Notes: generated by a model not told the origin, from the letters alone. A stretch of 64,000 nt of DNA from Sulfuricurvum sp. (GCF_028713855.1 NZ_JAQTNN010000002.1:204182-268181); one strand, 5' to 3'. Positions 11,025-21,731 are shown, counted from the first letter of the stretch. Numbers and translations are program-made.

Positions 11025-12134
11025 ATGTTTAATGAATTTCAACAAGAGATTATAATCACCGTAGCTGTCGTGGTAGCCATTTTAGTTGTTTACTTTATTT
11101 TTAAAAGAAGCTCAACCCCTCAAATTCCTAGTGAAAAACCGGAAAAACATGATATACCTGAAGTAGCGGCCCAAGAGAAGGTAACGGTTGCCCCGGAGAT
11201 AAAAGAGGAGCCACAAGCAAAGCCGCTTCCGGAAATTCCCTTACCTGTAAAAGAAGAAAGAGATTTTGAAGGCATAACACCAGCTCATGAAGATACGTTC
11301 AAAGACGTAACGAGCAGACGAAAAAGTGACAAGACAATACCAAAACGGTCTGTTCCGGAGCATGGAAAAATTACAAAACAAAATTTTTCTGAATTCGCCG
11401 GGGAGAGAATATTGGTTGCAGAAGATAACATCATCAACCAAAAAGTTCTTTTGGGTCTTTTAGCGGGAAGCGGTATAGAGCTAATCATGGCCAACGATGG
11501 TCAGGAAGCTCTGGATATACTTGAAAATGACACTAACTTTTTGATGATTTTAATGGATGCGCACATGCCGCGAGTGGATGGTTTTGAAGCAACACGTATT
11601 ATTCGAGAAAATCCTAAGTACGATCATATCTTAGTGGTAGCACTTAGCGGTGACACAGCATCGGATGACATACAAAAAATGAAGAGTGCAGGAATGGCTG
11701 AACAGCTAGAAAAGCCTCTAAGAATGGAATCCCTCTATAAAGTCATCTATGCATATTCAGGTAAAGAAACTCAAAAAGATGAGTCGATAGAAGTCAATTT
11801 GAGAAAAAATTTAGATGTTGAAAAAGGGCTTCAAACATGTGGAGAAGATGAGAATTTTTACCGTGAAATCTTAGCCGAGTTTATGCTTGACTATGCCAAT
11901 TCTTCTGATAAGTTAGGAGAACTTTTACGTTCTAACAACCTTCAAGATGCTGATGCATACCTTCTTGATATTATCGGTGTAACTGAAAATATCGGGGCAC
12001 ACCCACTCGGTGAAATTGCTTCAAACATGAAACTTGCTCTCAGTGATCCTCATGAACAGAGCTACTTTATCCTTTTCGACCAGTACAAGATCCAGCTAGA
12101 GAGATTAAAGCAAGATATTAGAGAGTATCTTTAA
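11025..12134 (+). CDS. Membrane-anchored response regulator (TM, linker, REC, degenerate HPt-like domain)
   Basis: N-terminal TM IIITVAVVVAILVVYFIF; REC domain ILVAEDNIINQKVLLGLL...LMDAHMPRVDGFEATR; C-terminal ENIGAHPLGEIA helix. Confidence 0.8.
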   Translation: MFNEFQQEIIITVAVVVAILVVYFIFKRSSTPQIPSEKPEKHDIPEVAAQEKVTVAPEIKEEPQAKPLPEIPLPVKEERDFEGITPAHEDTFKDVTSRRKSDKTIPKRSVPEHGKITKQNFSEFAGERILVAEDNIINQKVLLGLLAGSGIELIMANDGQEALDILENDTNFLMILMDAHMPRVDGFEATRIIRENPKYDHILVVALSGDTASDDIQKMKSAGMAEQLEKPLRMESLYKVIYAYSGKETQKDESIEVNLRKNLDVEKGLQTCGEDENFYREILAEFMLDYANSSDKLGELLRSNNLQDADAYLLDIIGVTENIGAHPLGEIASNMKLALSDPHEQSYFILFDQYKIQLERLKQDIREYL

Positions 12135-12162
12135 AGCTTTTATCGTACCTGCAGTTGTTATT

Positions 12163-12186
12163 TTTTCTCCGCATTTGCGGAGAAAA
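12163..12186. terminator. Rho-independent terminator-like hairpin after the response regulator gene
   Basis: Inverted repeat TTTTCTCCGCA-TT-TGCGGAGAAAA, 29 nt after the stop. Confidence 0.55.
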
Positions 12187-12255
12187 CCTCCTCTTTTAGA
12201 TAACTCCAGTCAACCTTTGTTATAATCATTATCTATATTATTTTTTTGGATTTAT

Positions 12256-13482
12256 ATGAGCGATAGATATATCGGACGACAGCCTATTATCAATGCCAAA
12301 GCTAAAATTGTCGCATATGACTTGCTTTATCGTGAGTCAGGTCATAATGATGATAATGGATTGACCGCAGCTGTTATCAGTAATCTTCTGATTTCTATGG
12401 AGACGGTTCTGGGTAAACATATCGGTTTTATCCGCGTCAATACCGAGTTTCTCCACTATGATGTTATTGATTTACTTTTACAGGAAAAGGTAGTCTACTC
12501 TCTTTTTGCCGATGCTGTCATTGACGAAGCACTTGCGGATCGAATGCGGTTTTTACGTGATCAGGGATATCGCTTTGCTCTCAATGATTGTATTTTGACT
12601 CACGAGAGTATGAATCGATTTACGTTGATTTTACCTTCACTCAGTTATATCAAGATCGATGTGACTCAAAGCGATTTGGGATTGGTTGGACGTAATATTC
12701 CCATGTTTCATGATGCGGGAATCGAAGTGATCGGAACAAAAATCGAGACCCATGATGTGTATGATTTGTGCCGTTCGATGGGAATGGATTATTTTCAAGG
12801 GTACTTTATCTCGGAACCGAACATCATCAAAAATACCTCTTTTTCTCCTGAACAGGAAGGGATATTCCGGTTATGGAATCTCTTGCAAACGGATACCGAA
12901 ATGTCTGAGCTGGTCGACGCCTTTCAAAACAATCATGCAATCAGTCTGAAGTTGCTCCGTTTTATCAATTCTGCCGCATTTTCACTCAAAACCCCGGTCG
13001 CATCGATCGCGCAGGTATTATTACTGATGGGGCGTGATCCGATTTCTCGTTGGATTATGCTAATGATGTTCTCCGAATCGCACGGCGGTGTTGAAAAGCG
13101 GGTTCCGCTTTTGCTAATGGTGGTTTATCGTACCGAGTTGATGAGTTCTTTGGTTCAGGTGATCAATCCAAACGCATCGAAACATGAACTTTCCATGGCT
13201 TATTTTACGGGAATGCTCTCGTTGATCCACCTTTTATTCCATATGCCGCAGCGTGAAGTTTTGGAAAAACTCAATATCTCAGATGAGATTAAACAAGCGC
13301 TTTTGGAAGGGAAAGGGTTTTATGGCGAGATGCTTGATCTGGTTCGCTCTATCGAGTTGTTTGATACCGAAGCGATCGAAGAGTATTTACAGACTTTGGG
13401 TCTAAAATATGCGATAATAGAGCCGATTATTACGCAAGTTATGGACAAAGTAAATAGGTTTGAAAAGGCGATGGAAGAATGA
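12256..13482 (+). CDS. EAL/HDOD-domain signalling protein
   Basis: DRYIGRQPIINAKAKIVAYDLLYRESG N-terminus; HDOD region NNHAISLKLLRFINSAAFSLKTPVASIAQVLLLMGRD. Confidence 0.85.
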   Translation: MSDRYIGRQPIINAKAKIVAYDLLYRESGHNDDNGLTAAVISNLLISMETVLGKHIGFIRVNTEFLHYDVIDLLLQEKVVYSLFADAVIDEALADRMRFLRDQGYRFALNDCILTHESMNRFTLILPSLSYIKIDVTQSDLGLVGRNIPMFHDAGIEVIGTKIETHDVYDLCRSMGMDYFQGYFISEPNIIKNTSFSPEQEGIFRLWNLLQTDTEMSELVDAFQNNHAISLKLLRFINSAAFSLKTPVASIAQVLLLMGRDPISRWIMLMMFSESHGGVEKRVPLLLMVVYRTELMSSLVQVINPNASKHELSMAYFTGMLSLIHLLFHMPQREVLEKLNISDEIKQALLEGKGFYGEMLDLVRSIELFDTEAIEEYLQTLGLKYAIIEPIITQVMDKVNRFEKAMEE

Positions 13483-14456
13483 GAAAAAATGGGATGAAGT
13501 TTGTACTGATCAGTTGGATAATTTTGTTGGTATCAATCCATTCGCATGCCGCAGAGGCAGAGGGGTATAAAGTTGTATTGGCCTCATATGCTACTTTTGA
13601 TGAAGCAAAAGATGCTTTGGGTAAGCTCGATTCTAAAATAGGGGCTTCGGAGCTTGCTCTACAGAAAGAGTACCATTTTGACATTGCTGCCCGAGCATCA
13701 GGAAAGGCATTTATGTTGGCTGTTGAGCCAATTGAGACCGAAAAAGGGGCTGGCACTGTACTGCAACAGTTTAAAAAGCATTATCCTGATGCATACATAA
13801 ATGGCTATTTCGGACCTACCAAAGGGGCTGTATTTTTCAAGCCGTCGCAGCCTGAAATTGATATCAAAGAAGTGCCTGTACCCGAAGTAAATATGACGAC
13901 AGCAGTAAAGGACGAGTTCGAGCAGAATACTACTGCGTCCGCACCTGTAAAACCTGTTATTGTGAATAAAAATCCTGAAGAACCAAAAAGTAAAATAGAA
14001 GTAATGATTGCTTTATTTAGCATCGTTGCTATTGCATTGGTGTTATGGAAAATGCGTAAGCAAAATTCTTCCAAACCGGTGAAAGAGTTCAAGGAAAAAT
14101 ACGAAGAGGCTGTTGAAGAGAGCGAGAGTGAAGATCGTGTCGAGAGGATTGAATCGGAAGCATTTATACCGGTTAATACAAAAGAAGTGCCTCAAAGTAC
14201 TCAAGCAAAAGTATTTGAACCTGACCCCGATATTTTTTATAAACTTAAAAAAAATATTTTTTTTATGACGTTGATTGGAGAACTAAAAGCCGCAGCAGAT
14301 AGCAAAGACGATCAACGATGCCATGCTTTAATGGATGAAGTATTACGTTATCAGAAGAATTTTCGCAAAAGTGAAACAATCACAGCCATGCAGAATTTAA
14401 TAGATACGAAAGCGTACGACCAACTCTCTCTTTTTATCGCTCGAGAGTCGAATTAA
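13479..14456 (+). CDS. Hypothetical envelope protein with SPOR-like periplasmic region and internal TM
   Basis: Signal peptide, EGYKVVLASYATFDEAKDAL region, TM IALFSIVAIALVLWKM. Confidence 0.5.
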   Translation: MRKNGMKFVLISWIILLVSIHSHAAEAEGYKVVLASYATFDEAKDALGKLDSKIGASELALQKEYHFDIAARASGKAFMLAVEPIETEKGAGTVLQQFKKHYPDAYINGYFGPTKGAVFFKPSQPEIDIKEVPVPEVNMTTAVKDEFEQNTTASAPVKPVIVNKNPEEPKSKIEVMIALFSIVAIALVLWKMRKQNSSKPVKEFKEKYEEAVEESESEDRVERIESEAFIPVNTKEVPQSTQAKVFEPDPDIFYKLKKNIFFMTLIGELKAAADSKDDQRCHALMDEVLRYQKNFRKSETITAMQNLIDTKAYDQLSLFIARESN

Positions 14457-14474
14457 GAATTCAAGGATAGAAAA

Positions 14475-15707
14475 ATGGAACAATTTTTAGAAAAAGCAAA
14501 ATCGGCCAGCCGTGTTCTGGCAACATTAAGCGGAAGCGAACGAAACCGAATTCTACGGGAGATGGCAGAGTCGCTTCGTGCCAATACGATGAATATCATC
14601 GAAGCCAATGCGATTGATATGCGTAATGCCGATGAAGGCAATCTAGCAACGTCGATGAAAGAGCGGTTATTGCTCGATGAAAAACGGATTGAATCTATGG
14701 CGGTAGCGATCGAAGAGATTGCCGCACTCAAAGATCCTATCGGAAAAGTGATTGAAGGGTGGGTAACCGAAGCGGGACTTAAAATCGAGAAAGTGAGTAT
14801 CCCAATCGGGGTGATCGGGATCATTTACGAATCTCGTCCGAATGTCACCTCCGATACGGCGGCACTTTGTTTCAAAAGCTCCAACGGCTGTGTCCTCAAA
14901 GGGGGAAAAGAAGCGGAAAAATCAAACGCGGTTATAGCTGAGGTATTGCAGCAGGTTTTAATACGTAATAACCTCCCTAAAGAATTGATCGCTCTGCTGC
15001 CGGATGCGACGCGTGAGGGGGTGGCGAAACTGATCAAGATGGATCGATATGTCGATTTGATCGTTCCGCGCGGAGGAGAAGCTCTGATCCGTTTTGTGAG
15101 TCAAAATTCGAGTGTCCCTGTGGTTAAACACGATAAAGGGCTATGTCATACCTATATTGATAAAGAGGCGAATATTGAAAATGCTCTTGCCATTGCCATC
15201 AATGCAAAAGTACAGCGTCCCGGCGTTTGCAATTCAATGGAAACATTATTAATTGACGGTGCGATTGCGACAGAGGTGTTGCCACTGTTTAAAGAGGTAT
15301 TTGATCGTGCCCATACCGAATTAAAAGGGTGTGAACAAACCCGAGATGTCATCAGTGTTTCACCTGCCAGTGAGGAAGATTTCGATACTGAATATCTCGC
15401 CAATATTTTGAATATTAGAGTGGTTGACGGTGTGGAAGGGGCGATTAGCCATATCGTCCGTTTTGGATCAGGGCACTCCGAAGCGATCATCACCGAAAAT
15501 ATCACAACGGCGGAGCGCTTTATGGATGCGATCGATGCGGCGGCTGTCTATGTCAATGCTTCAACAAGATTTACGGATGGCGGAGCCTTCGGTTTCGGTG
15601 CCGAAGTGGGGATCAGTACCAACAAACTCCACGCACGCGGACCGATGGGAGTAGAGGGATTGACAACGTACAAATACAAAGTATACGGAAAAGGACAGAT
15701 TCGTTGA
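14475..15707 (+). CDS. proA: Gamma-glutamyl phosphate reductase
   Basis: IPIGVIGIIYESRPNVTSDTAALCFKSSNGCVLKGGKEA; FGFGAEVGISTNKLHARGPMGVEGLTTYKY. Confidence 0.97.
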   Translation: MEQFLEKAKSASRVLATLSGSERNRILREMAESLRANTMNIIEANAIDMRNADEGNLATSMKERLLLDEKRIESMAVAIEEIAALKDPIGKVIEGWVTEAGLKIEKVSIPIGVIGIIYESRPNVTSDTAALCFKSSNGCVLKGGKEAEKSNAVIAEVLQQVLIRNNLPKELIALLPDATREGVAKLIKMDRYVDLIVPRGGEALIRFVSQNSSVPVVKHDKGLCHTYIDKEANIENALAIAINAKVQRPGVCNSMETLLIDGAIATEVLPLFKEVFDRAHTELKGCEQTRDVISVSPASEEDFDTEYLANILNIRVVDGVEGAISHIVRFGSGHSEAIITENITTAERFMDAIDAAAVYVNASTRFTDGGAFGFGAEVGISTNKLHARGPMGVEGLTTYKYKVYGKGQIR

Positions 15708-16309
15708 AATCTGTATTAGATATTGAAAATATATCTTTTAGATATAGTAAAGATATCGCTATATTTGATAATTTCTCCCTTACGCTTAGAGAAGGGGAAA
15801 TAAAAGCGATTGTCGGCCCCAGCGGTGTTGGTAAGTCGACCCTGTTCGAACTCATATTAGGCCATCGCAAGCCTTCACATGGAATGATCCGATCAGAATC
15901 CTATTCTCAAGTCTTTCAAGACCCCTATAGCTCTTTTCATCCCACCTATACGGTACGTGAGCAAATCATGGAAGTGACATCAATGCAAGGGTACGAATCG
16001 CTTTTAGTACAGATGGGGCTAGAAGAGGCTTTTTTAGATTCATTGCCTCATAAGCTTTCCGGCGGGCAACTGCAACGATGTTCGATATTGCGCGCACTCT
16101 TGATGAAGCCAAAACTCTTGTTGCTCGATGAACCAACTTCGGCACTCGATAATCTTAATCAGCTTGATATTATGAAATTGATTGTGAGTCATATTGAGGG
16201 GATGGGGGTATTACTTATAACCCATGACGGAGATTTGGCACGGTGGTGTGCCGATGAGATTATTACTCTAAAATATTCTGAAACAGATAAAATCCCGCTC
16301 CAGCCATAA
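15704..16309 (+). CDS. Orphan ABC-transporter ATPase, peptide/nickel-like
   Basis: VGPSGVGKSTLFELI Walker A, LSGGQLQRCSILRALLMKPKLLLLDEPTSALD; no permease adjacent. Confidence 0.8.
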   Translation: MKSVLDIENISFRYSKDIAIFDNFSLTLREGEIKAIVGPSGVGKSTLFELILGHRKPSHGMIRSESYSQVFQDPYSSFHPTYTVREQIMEVTSMQGYESLLVQMGLEEAFLDSLPHKLSGGQLQRCSILRALLMKPKLLLLDEPTSALDNLNQLDIMKLIVSHIEGMGVLLITHDGDLARWCADEIITLKYSETDKIPLQP

Positions 16310-16655
16310 GAACCGTACCGAAGAGGTTCAGCGCCATATTCGCCGCCGCCATGATGATATTTCCGCCCCCGAGTAAAAAGACTGTTTCCATTGCAAAAGT
16401 GGAATAGGTGGTCAGTCCTCCTAAAAAACCGGTTGTCAAAAACGATTTGGCATGTACACTAAAGAGGGTTGTATAACTGAAATAAGCGAACAGTACACCG
16501 ATGATAAAACTGCCGATCAGATTGACGGAGAGGGTTCCAAACGGAAGGGTGTGAGGGAAATGATGATTGACGACACCGTTCATATAGGCACGAAGGATCG
16601 CCCCTAAGAAAGCACCGCTACCGATAGCGAGGATGGTTTGCCAACTCATCGTCAT
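16263..16655 (-). CDS. crcB: Fluoride channel CrcB/Fluc
   Basis: GGFLGAILRAYMNG-like start, NLIGSFIIGVLFAYF, TTGFLGGLTTYSTFAMET. Confidence 0.95.
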   Translation of the reverse strand: MTMSWQTILAIGSGAFLGAILRAYMNGVVNHHFPHTLPFGTLSVNLIGSFIIGVLFAYFSYTTLFSVHAKSFLTTGFLGGLTTYSTFAMETVFLLGGGNIIMAAANMALNLFGTVLMAGAGFYLFQNILE

Positions 16656-17313
16656 ACACCTTTTGCATTGTGATTTGTAGATTTTTCAGCCAATCCGGAT
16701 CACTTTTATCCGCTGTGAAAGAGTCCAAATAAATTGCGTGAACGGTTCCTGAATTAAAGTCTTTGCGCTTATTGCTGAAATGCCATGCAGTAGCTAAAAA
16801 GACAACCGGTTGAACTTTGAGCGCAAATTTATCGGCAACCATTTTAGCGCCCGGTTTAAAGGGCTTCATTTTTCCGGTTTCGGTACGCGTTCCTTCCGGG
16901 AAAATGGTGATAACACGTCCTTGATCGATTCGGTCTTTACAATCTTTAATCAATTTTACAAGGGCTGTTTTGCTTTCACGTTCGAGTGCAATGTCATTGG
17001 GCAAACGGAGAACAAGGCTAAAAAAAGGGACTTTAAATAGCTCTTTTTTGGCAACCCATGCGAGGTCTTTGGAGGTGATGGTTTCCATAATCCCAATATC
17101 CATTTCACTCTGGTGGTTAATGAGGTACATTTGGGCATCTGGATCGGGAGTTCCATGGACTTTAACAGGGACAAAAACGAGTAACCGGATAAACCATGCT
17201 GAAAATTTGACGGCATAAGGTTTGGGGAGAAGATAGAACGTTGTAATCATCAGTGTCATCCCTGAAAAGATGACGACTATGGCATAAAGCCATTTAATTC
17301 GAGCAAATATCAC
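16618..17313 (-). CDS. plsC: 1-acyl-sn-glycerol-3-phosphate acyltransferase
   Basis: NHQSEMDIGIM and FPEGTRTETGKMKPFKPGA acyltransferase motifs. Confidence 0.92.
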   Translation of the reverse strand: MIFARIKWLYAIVVIFSGMTLMITTFYLLPKPYAVKFSAWFIRLLVFVPVKVHGTPDPDAQMYLINHQSEMDIGIMETITSKDLAWVAKKELFKVPFFSLVLRLPNDIALERESKTALVKLIKDCKDRIDQGRVITIFPEGTRTETGKMKPFKPGAKMVADKFALKVQPVVFLATAWHFSNKRKDFNSGTVHAIYLDSFTADKSDPDWLKNLQITMQKVYDDELANHPRYR

Positions 17314-18436
17314 GCTTATTTACCCATCCGACTTTTTCGTTAGTGAGGTGGACCTTTGTGAAGTCACCTACCTCTTTTTCAGCTTCCAAATGCTCTTCTT
17401 GAAGCGTTGTCTCGAAAATAGTCCCATTGTTGATTGGAAGCAAATAAATTGAAGCATCTTTTTTGACACAGATATCTTGGTTTGGCAGAATGGCAAAGAC
17501 GATGTAGAACATCGGAACTACAGAGGCATACAAATACCCTTTTTGCCGTCTCCAGTAGAATAGACCAAACAAGATGACACTGACAACGCCTGCTGCTCCT
17601 ACTTTGAGCTCTGTATGGCGTGCATCAGTAGGGGATAGATCACTTTGCGTCGAAACGGTATCATCATCCACAATGATGGGGATAACGAGGGATTCATAGC
17701 GTTGCTTCTTAAGATTGAAAAAAGAGAAGTTGAGATTTTGTTCAGTATTCGGGATAATTGCATAATAGGTCATCTGTGATTCGCCGACATTAGGGAGTTT
17801 GGACTCAAACCCTTGTTTGATGGCATTGGGAATCAAAAAATCGCTGATATTACATCGTGATGCTTTTACTGTGAAAATAACAACATTACTTTCGTTATTG
17901 TACGGAGTGGTTTTATAGTTTATGATCTCAAACTTATCGGCTAAAACTTTTGCAAACGTAGAGGGAGGATTGAGGGGCGTTGCGCTCAATGTTGTACCGA
18001 TTAATGTTTCAGAGTTTGTCCCTGTAGAGGTTAGTGTGGCGGTAATATCGGGAAGACGTACTGCAGAGGATTGGACTAAAAAGTAGAAAGTGTCATATAC
18101 ACCGTCTTCTTTAACACTTCGGCGCGGGGTATCGCTGAAAATCCGAACTCCCTCTTCATTTTGAAGAGTGTATTCAATATTGCCCGATGCAACATCAACC
18201 GGCGTCAGTTTAACGGAAACGGCAATAATTTCTCCGACATATGAATGGGATGGAAGATTGTCAAATTGTAGAGTTAGGGCAGAGGCAGTACCCGAAAAGA
18301 GAGTATCTATTTCTGATTTCTGATCGGTAGGGGTAGCCGCTGTAGTTTCTTCTTGGACAGCTGTATCTGTCAGAACGGACGGCTCGGTCGCAAATAAGTG
18401 TGCAACAATCAGAAAGAAAAGTAACAGCGTTTTCAA
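17294..18436 (-). CDS. Membrane protein with signal peptide and C-terminal SH3-like segment (BatD-like)
   Basis: Signal peptide; beta-rich domain; two TMs; C-terminal DASIYLLPINNGTIFETTLQEEHLEAEKEVGDFTKVHLTNEKVGWV. Confidence 0.5.
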   Translation of the reverse strand: MKTLLLFFLIVAHLFATEPSVLTDTAVQEETTAATPTDQKSEIDTLFSGTASALTLQFDNLPSHSYVGEIIAVSVKLTPVDVASGNIEYTLQNEEGVRIFSDTPRRSVKEDGVYDTFYFLVQSSAVRLPDITATLTSTGTNSETLIGTTLSATPLNPPSTFAKVLADKFEIINYKTTPYNNESNVVIFTVKASRCNISDFLIPNAIKQGFESKLPNVGESQMTYYAIIPNTEQNLNFSFFNLKKQRYESLVIPIIVDDDTVSTQSDLSPTDARHTELKVGAAGVVSVILFGLFYWRRQKGYLYASVVPMFYIVFAILPNQDICVKKDASIYLLPINNGTIFETTLQEEHLEAEKEVGDFTKVHLTNEKVGWVNKRDICSN

Positions 18437-19107
18437 GCGTTTATAAACCCTTCGAGCATAGCCCGTCCGTCATTCGAACCTAAAAGTGATTCCATTGCTC
18501 GCTCCGGATGCGGCATAAGGCCAAAAACATTTTTGGCTCTATTGCAAATTCCTGCGATACTATCGACGGATCCATTGGGGTTGTCGATACTTCCGGTGCT
18601 ATCAGTATATTTTAAAAGAACTTGGTTGTTGGCATAAAGTTCTTTTAATCCGGCATCATCGATGTAAAAATTACCGTCATGGTGGGCAATCGGAATATTC
18701 AGCACCTGATCCGTTTTGCAGAAGCGTAAAAATTCATTCTCATTATTCACCACTTTGAGATGGTGATGGCGAGAGATGAAATGCAACCCCTCATTACGTT
18801 TAAGGGCACCCGGAAGAAGCCCGATTTCGGCCAATACTTGAAAACCGTTGCAGATGCCTAAAACTTTTCCGCCGTTGTCCGCATAGATTTTAAGTGCTTT
18901 CATAATCGGAGACATTTTTGCAATGGCACCGCTGCGAAGGTAATCGCCGTAGCTAAATCCGCCCGGAACTACTACTAAATCCGTATCGGAAGCGATCGTA
19001 TCTTCTTTGTGCCAAAGAATTTGTGTTTCACACCCTAACTCAGCAAACGCATGTTGGGTATCGTACTCACAGTTTGTCCCCGGGAACTGAACAATACCTA
19101 CTTTCAT
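18433..19107 (-). CDS. purQ: Phosphoribosylformylglycinamidine synthase subunit PurQ
   Basis: MKVGIVQFPGTNCEYDTQHAF; VLGICNGFQVLAEIGLLPGAL; GLMPHPERA. Confidence 0.98.
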   Translation of the reverse strand: MKVGIVQFPGTNCEYDTQHAFAELGCETQILWHKEDTIASDTDLVVVPGGFSYGDYLRSGAIAKMSPIMKALKIYADNGGKVLGICNGFQVLAEIGLLPGALKRNEGLHFISRHHHLKVVNNENEFLRFCKTDQVLNIPIAHHDGNFYIDDAGLKELYANNQVLLKYTDSTGSIDNPNGSVDSIAGICNRAKNVFGLMPHPERAMESLLGSNDGRAMLEGFINA

Positions 19108-19346
19108 GCTTGAATCTCAATCTCGTAATCTTCAATAACGGTATTGGCCAAGAGCTCTTCGCACATATGGGCTACTTTTTCTTTGGCAGCGGTTTCATCG
19201 CTTTCATTCATTTCGATAATGATTTGTTTGCCGACACGAACATCACTGACCGTTCCAAAACCATGACCGCTAAGGGCATGAAGTACTGCTTTGCCTTGAG
19301 AGTCAAGAACGCCGTTTTTTAAAAATACGTTTACAATTGCTTTCAT
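19104..19346 (-). CDS. purS: Phosphoribosylformylglycinamidine synthase subunit PurS
   Basis: KNGVLDSQGKAVLHALSGHGF; adjacent to purQ. Confidence 0.97.
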   Translation of the reverse strand: MKAIVNVFLKNGVLDSQGKAVLHALSGHGFGTVSDVRVGKQIIIEMNESDETAAKEKVAHMCEELLANTVIEDYEIEIQA

Positions 19347-19363
19347 TCTAATTCCTTACTAAA

Positions 19364-20074
19364 TTATCCGAGAATTCGGTTGAGAACTTCTTCATAGGCT
19401 ACTTTAAGCCCGCCGAGACCTTGACGGAAACGGTCTTTATCCATTTTTTCACCCGTTGCTAAATCCCAAAAACGGCAGTTGTCCGGGCTGATTTCATCGG
19501 CGAGGATGATTTTTCCGTTTGCATCACGACCGAATTCGAGTTTGAAATCGACGAGATTGAGCCCTTTTTCATGGAAATAAGGGCGTAAAATTGAGTTGAC
19601 TTCACGTGCCATAGCGCGCAATTGATCGAGTTCAGCTTCATTTTTGACGAGTTCAAGGATCAAGCAGTGTTGATCATTGAGTTTTGGATCACCGAGTGCA
19701 TCGTTTTTATAGTCAAATTCAACAAGGGTAAACGGAAGGATTGTACCGTCTTTTATGCCGAGGTTTTTACTAAGGCTTCCTGTCGCAATATTACGTACAA
19801 TAACTTCGATGAGGATGATGTCCACTTTTTTGCACAGCATATTATTATCATCGAGCATCTCTACGAAGTGCGATTCCACTCCGCGTTGCGCTAACATTTT
19901 AAACAGTTCGGTTGAAATTTTATTGTTCAACGCCCCTTTACCGGATTCACTATCTTTTTTAGCTCCGTTAAATGCCGTAAGATCATCTTTAAACTCGGCA
20001 ATGACTAGATTCGGATCGTCTGTACTAAAGAGGCGTTTAGCCTTTCCTTCATAGATGAGATCGCGTTTTTCCAT
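19364..20074 (-). CDS. purC: Phosphoribosylaminoimidazole-succinocarboxamide synthase
   Basis: [61 protein letters not shown]. Confidence 0.98.
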   Translation of the reverse strand: MEKRDLIYEGKAKRLFSTDDPNLVIAEFKDDLTAFNGAKKDSESGKGALNNKISTELFKMLAQRGVESHFVEMLDDNNMLCKKVDIILIEVIVRNIATGSLSKNLGIKDGTILPFTLVEFDYKNDALGDPKLNDQHCLILELVKNEAELDQLRAMAREVNSILRPYFHEKGLNLVDFKLEFGRDANGKIILADEISPDNCRFWDLATGEKMDKDRFRQGLGGLKVAYEEVLNRILG

Positions 20075-20076
20075 GG

Positions 20077-21399
20077 TTATTTTCCTTTGACTATGATAAG
20101 AGCTTTGATGATATCGACACCTTCTCTGAGTTGGATATCTTTATCCAATTGTTCAGGAGTGATAATGGTTTTATTGGTAGCATTGACTTCGGTGACATCA
20201 AGCATACCGCCGTCTTTTTGAAGTTCACTTTCCAAATGTTTTTTGAGATCGGACTCTTTGAGGTTGAATTGATTATCGTGATTTTTGACCTCTCCGGATG
20301 CTACGACAATATCAGGGACGACGCCGACGGCTTGAATAGTGCGGCCGCTTGGTAAATAATAGCGCGCAATCGTGAGCTTGATCGCTTCAGTTTCAGTGAT
20401 CGGCATGACGACTTGCACAGACCCTTTTCCGAAGGTTTTTTCACCGACAACGACACCGCGTTTGAGATCTTGTAAAGCACCGCTCACAATTTCAGAGGCA
20501 CTGGCACTTCCTTCATTTACAAGGACAACGAGAGGCAAATCGGTGATTTTGGCACTTTTAGTGGCACTGTAAGAGATGTCGTCTGCTTTGTTACGCCCTT
20601 TTTGGGATACGATGACTCCTTCACTCACAAACAAGTTGGTCAGTTCAACCGCTTGATCCAATAACCCTCCAGGATTATTGCGCAGGTCCAAGATGATCCC
20701 GTTGCTTTTAGCGGCGTGTTTTTTGATCGCGGTTCTGACATCGACTGCTACTTTTTTATCGAAGCTTGTAACTCGGATATAAAGGATATTGCCACCGATT
20801 TTACGGGTATAAACGGACTCTACGGTGATAATGTCACGGATGATATGAAATTTCAACGGTTCCGCTGCTCCTTTGCGAACGATGGTTAAATCGATTGGAG
20901 TTTTAGGAGTTCCTCGCATTAATCCGACTGCATCGTCAATCGTCATGCTCAGGGTGGATTTGTCATTGATTTTAAGGATAATATCACCTGCTTTGATTCC
21001 TGCTTTATCTGCCGGAGTCCCTTCGATTGGTGCGATAACCGTGAGGGCATTGTCGCGCATACCAACGGTAATGCCTAATCCGCCGAATTCGCCGTCTGTT
21101 TGACTTTTGAGGCTGTCGTAGCTTTGTTTGTCCATATAGGTAGAATGGGCATCAAGATTGGACAAAAGTCCCTGCAACGCTTTATCGATCAACTGATCAA
21201 TGGTGAGTCCGTCAACATTGTATTGCTCAACGATCCCCAGTACTTTGGTAAATTTTGCTAATGATTGTAATCGGGAAGCCTCAACAGAAGTTTCGCTAAC
21301 GGCAGGAACATCGCTTTTGGCTAAGAGGGTAGTGGAAAGAGCGACAGTCACGGCAACCGCACTGGCGAAGCCGACAACCATCATTTTGATATTTTTCAT
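20077..21399 (-). CDS. Carboxyl-terminal processing protease (S41)
   Basis: PDZ domain plus [33 protein letters not shown] catalytic motif. Confidence 0.93.
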   Translation of the reverse strand: MKNIKMMVVGFASAVAVTVALSTTLLAKSDVPAVSETSVEASRLQSLAKFTKVLGIVEQYNVDGLTIDQLIDKALQGLLSNLDAHSTYMDKQSYDSLKSQTDGEFGGLGITVGMRDNALTVIAPIEGTPADKAGIKAGDIILKINDKSTLSMTIDDAVGLMRGTPKTPIDLTIVRKGAAEPLKFHIIRDIITVESVYTRKIGGNILYIRVTSFDKKVAVDVRTAIKKHAAKSNGIILDLRNNPGGLLDQAVELTNLFVSEGVIVSQKGRNKADDISYSATKSAKITDLPLVVLVNEGSASASEIVSGALQDLKRGVVVGEKTFGKGSVQVVMPITETEAIKLTIARYYLPSGRTIQAVGVVPDIVVASGEVKNHDNQFNLKESDLKKHLESELQKDGGMLDVTEVNATNKTIITPEQLDKDIQLREGVDIIKALIIVKGK

Positions 21400-21463
21400 C
21401 TCTGTTTTTCCAAGCTTTATTTAATGCGTGATTATAGTCAAAACTCTATTAATAAACAATGTA

Positions 21464-21667
21464 TTAGATCACGTCGATGGTGACGTCACCGATCGTAATT
21501 TTCTCCCCTTTGGTGATTTTTGCCCGCTTGCGGGTTTCAACTTCGCCGTTGCGGAATACTTGAGCATTTTCGATCAATAGTTTCGCTTGCCCGCCGGTAT
21601 CGACAAGATCCAAAAGTTTAATAAGTTTGTGCAATTCGATAAAAGGTTCAGTGAGCGTATAAGTCAT
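21464..21667 (-). CDS. S4-domain RNA-binding protein (YbcJ/YaaA-like)
   Basis: FIELHKLIKLLDLVDTGGQAKLLIENAQVFRNGEVETRKRAKI. Confidence 0.85.
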   Translation of the reverse strand: MTYTLTEPFIELHKLIKLLDLVDTGGQAKLLIENAQVFRNGEVETRKRAKITKGEKITIGDVTIDVI

Positions 21668-21731
21668 GATATGTCTTTGTTAAAAAGTTAAAAGAATTTT
21701 TAGAAAAAAGGAAAAGTATTGAGTGGCATGA

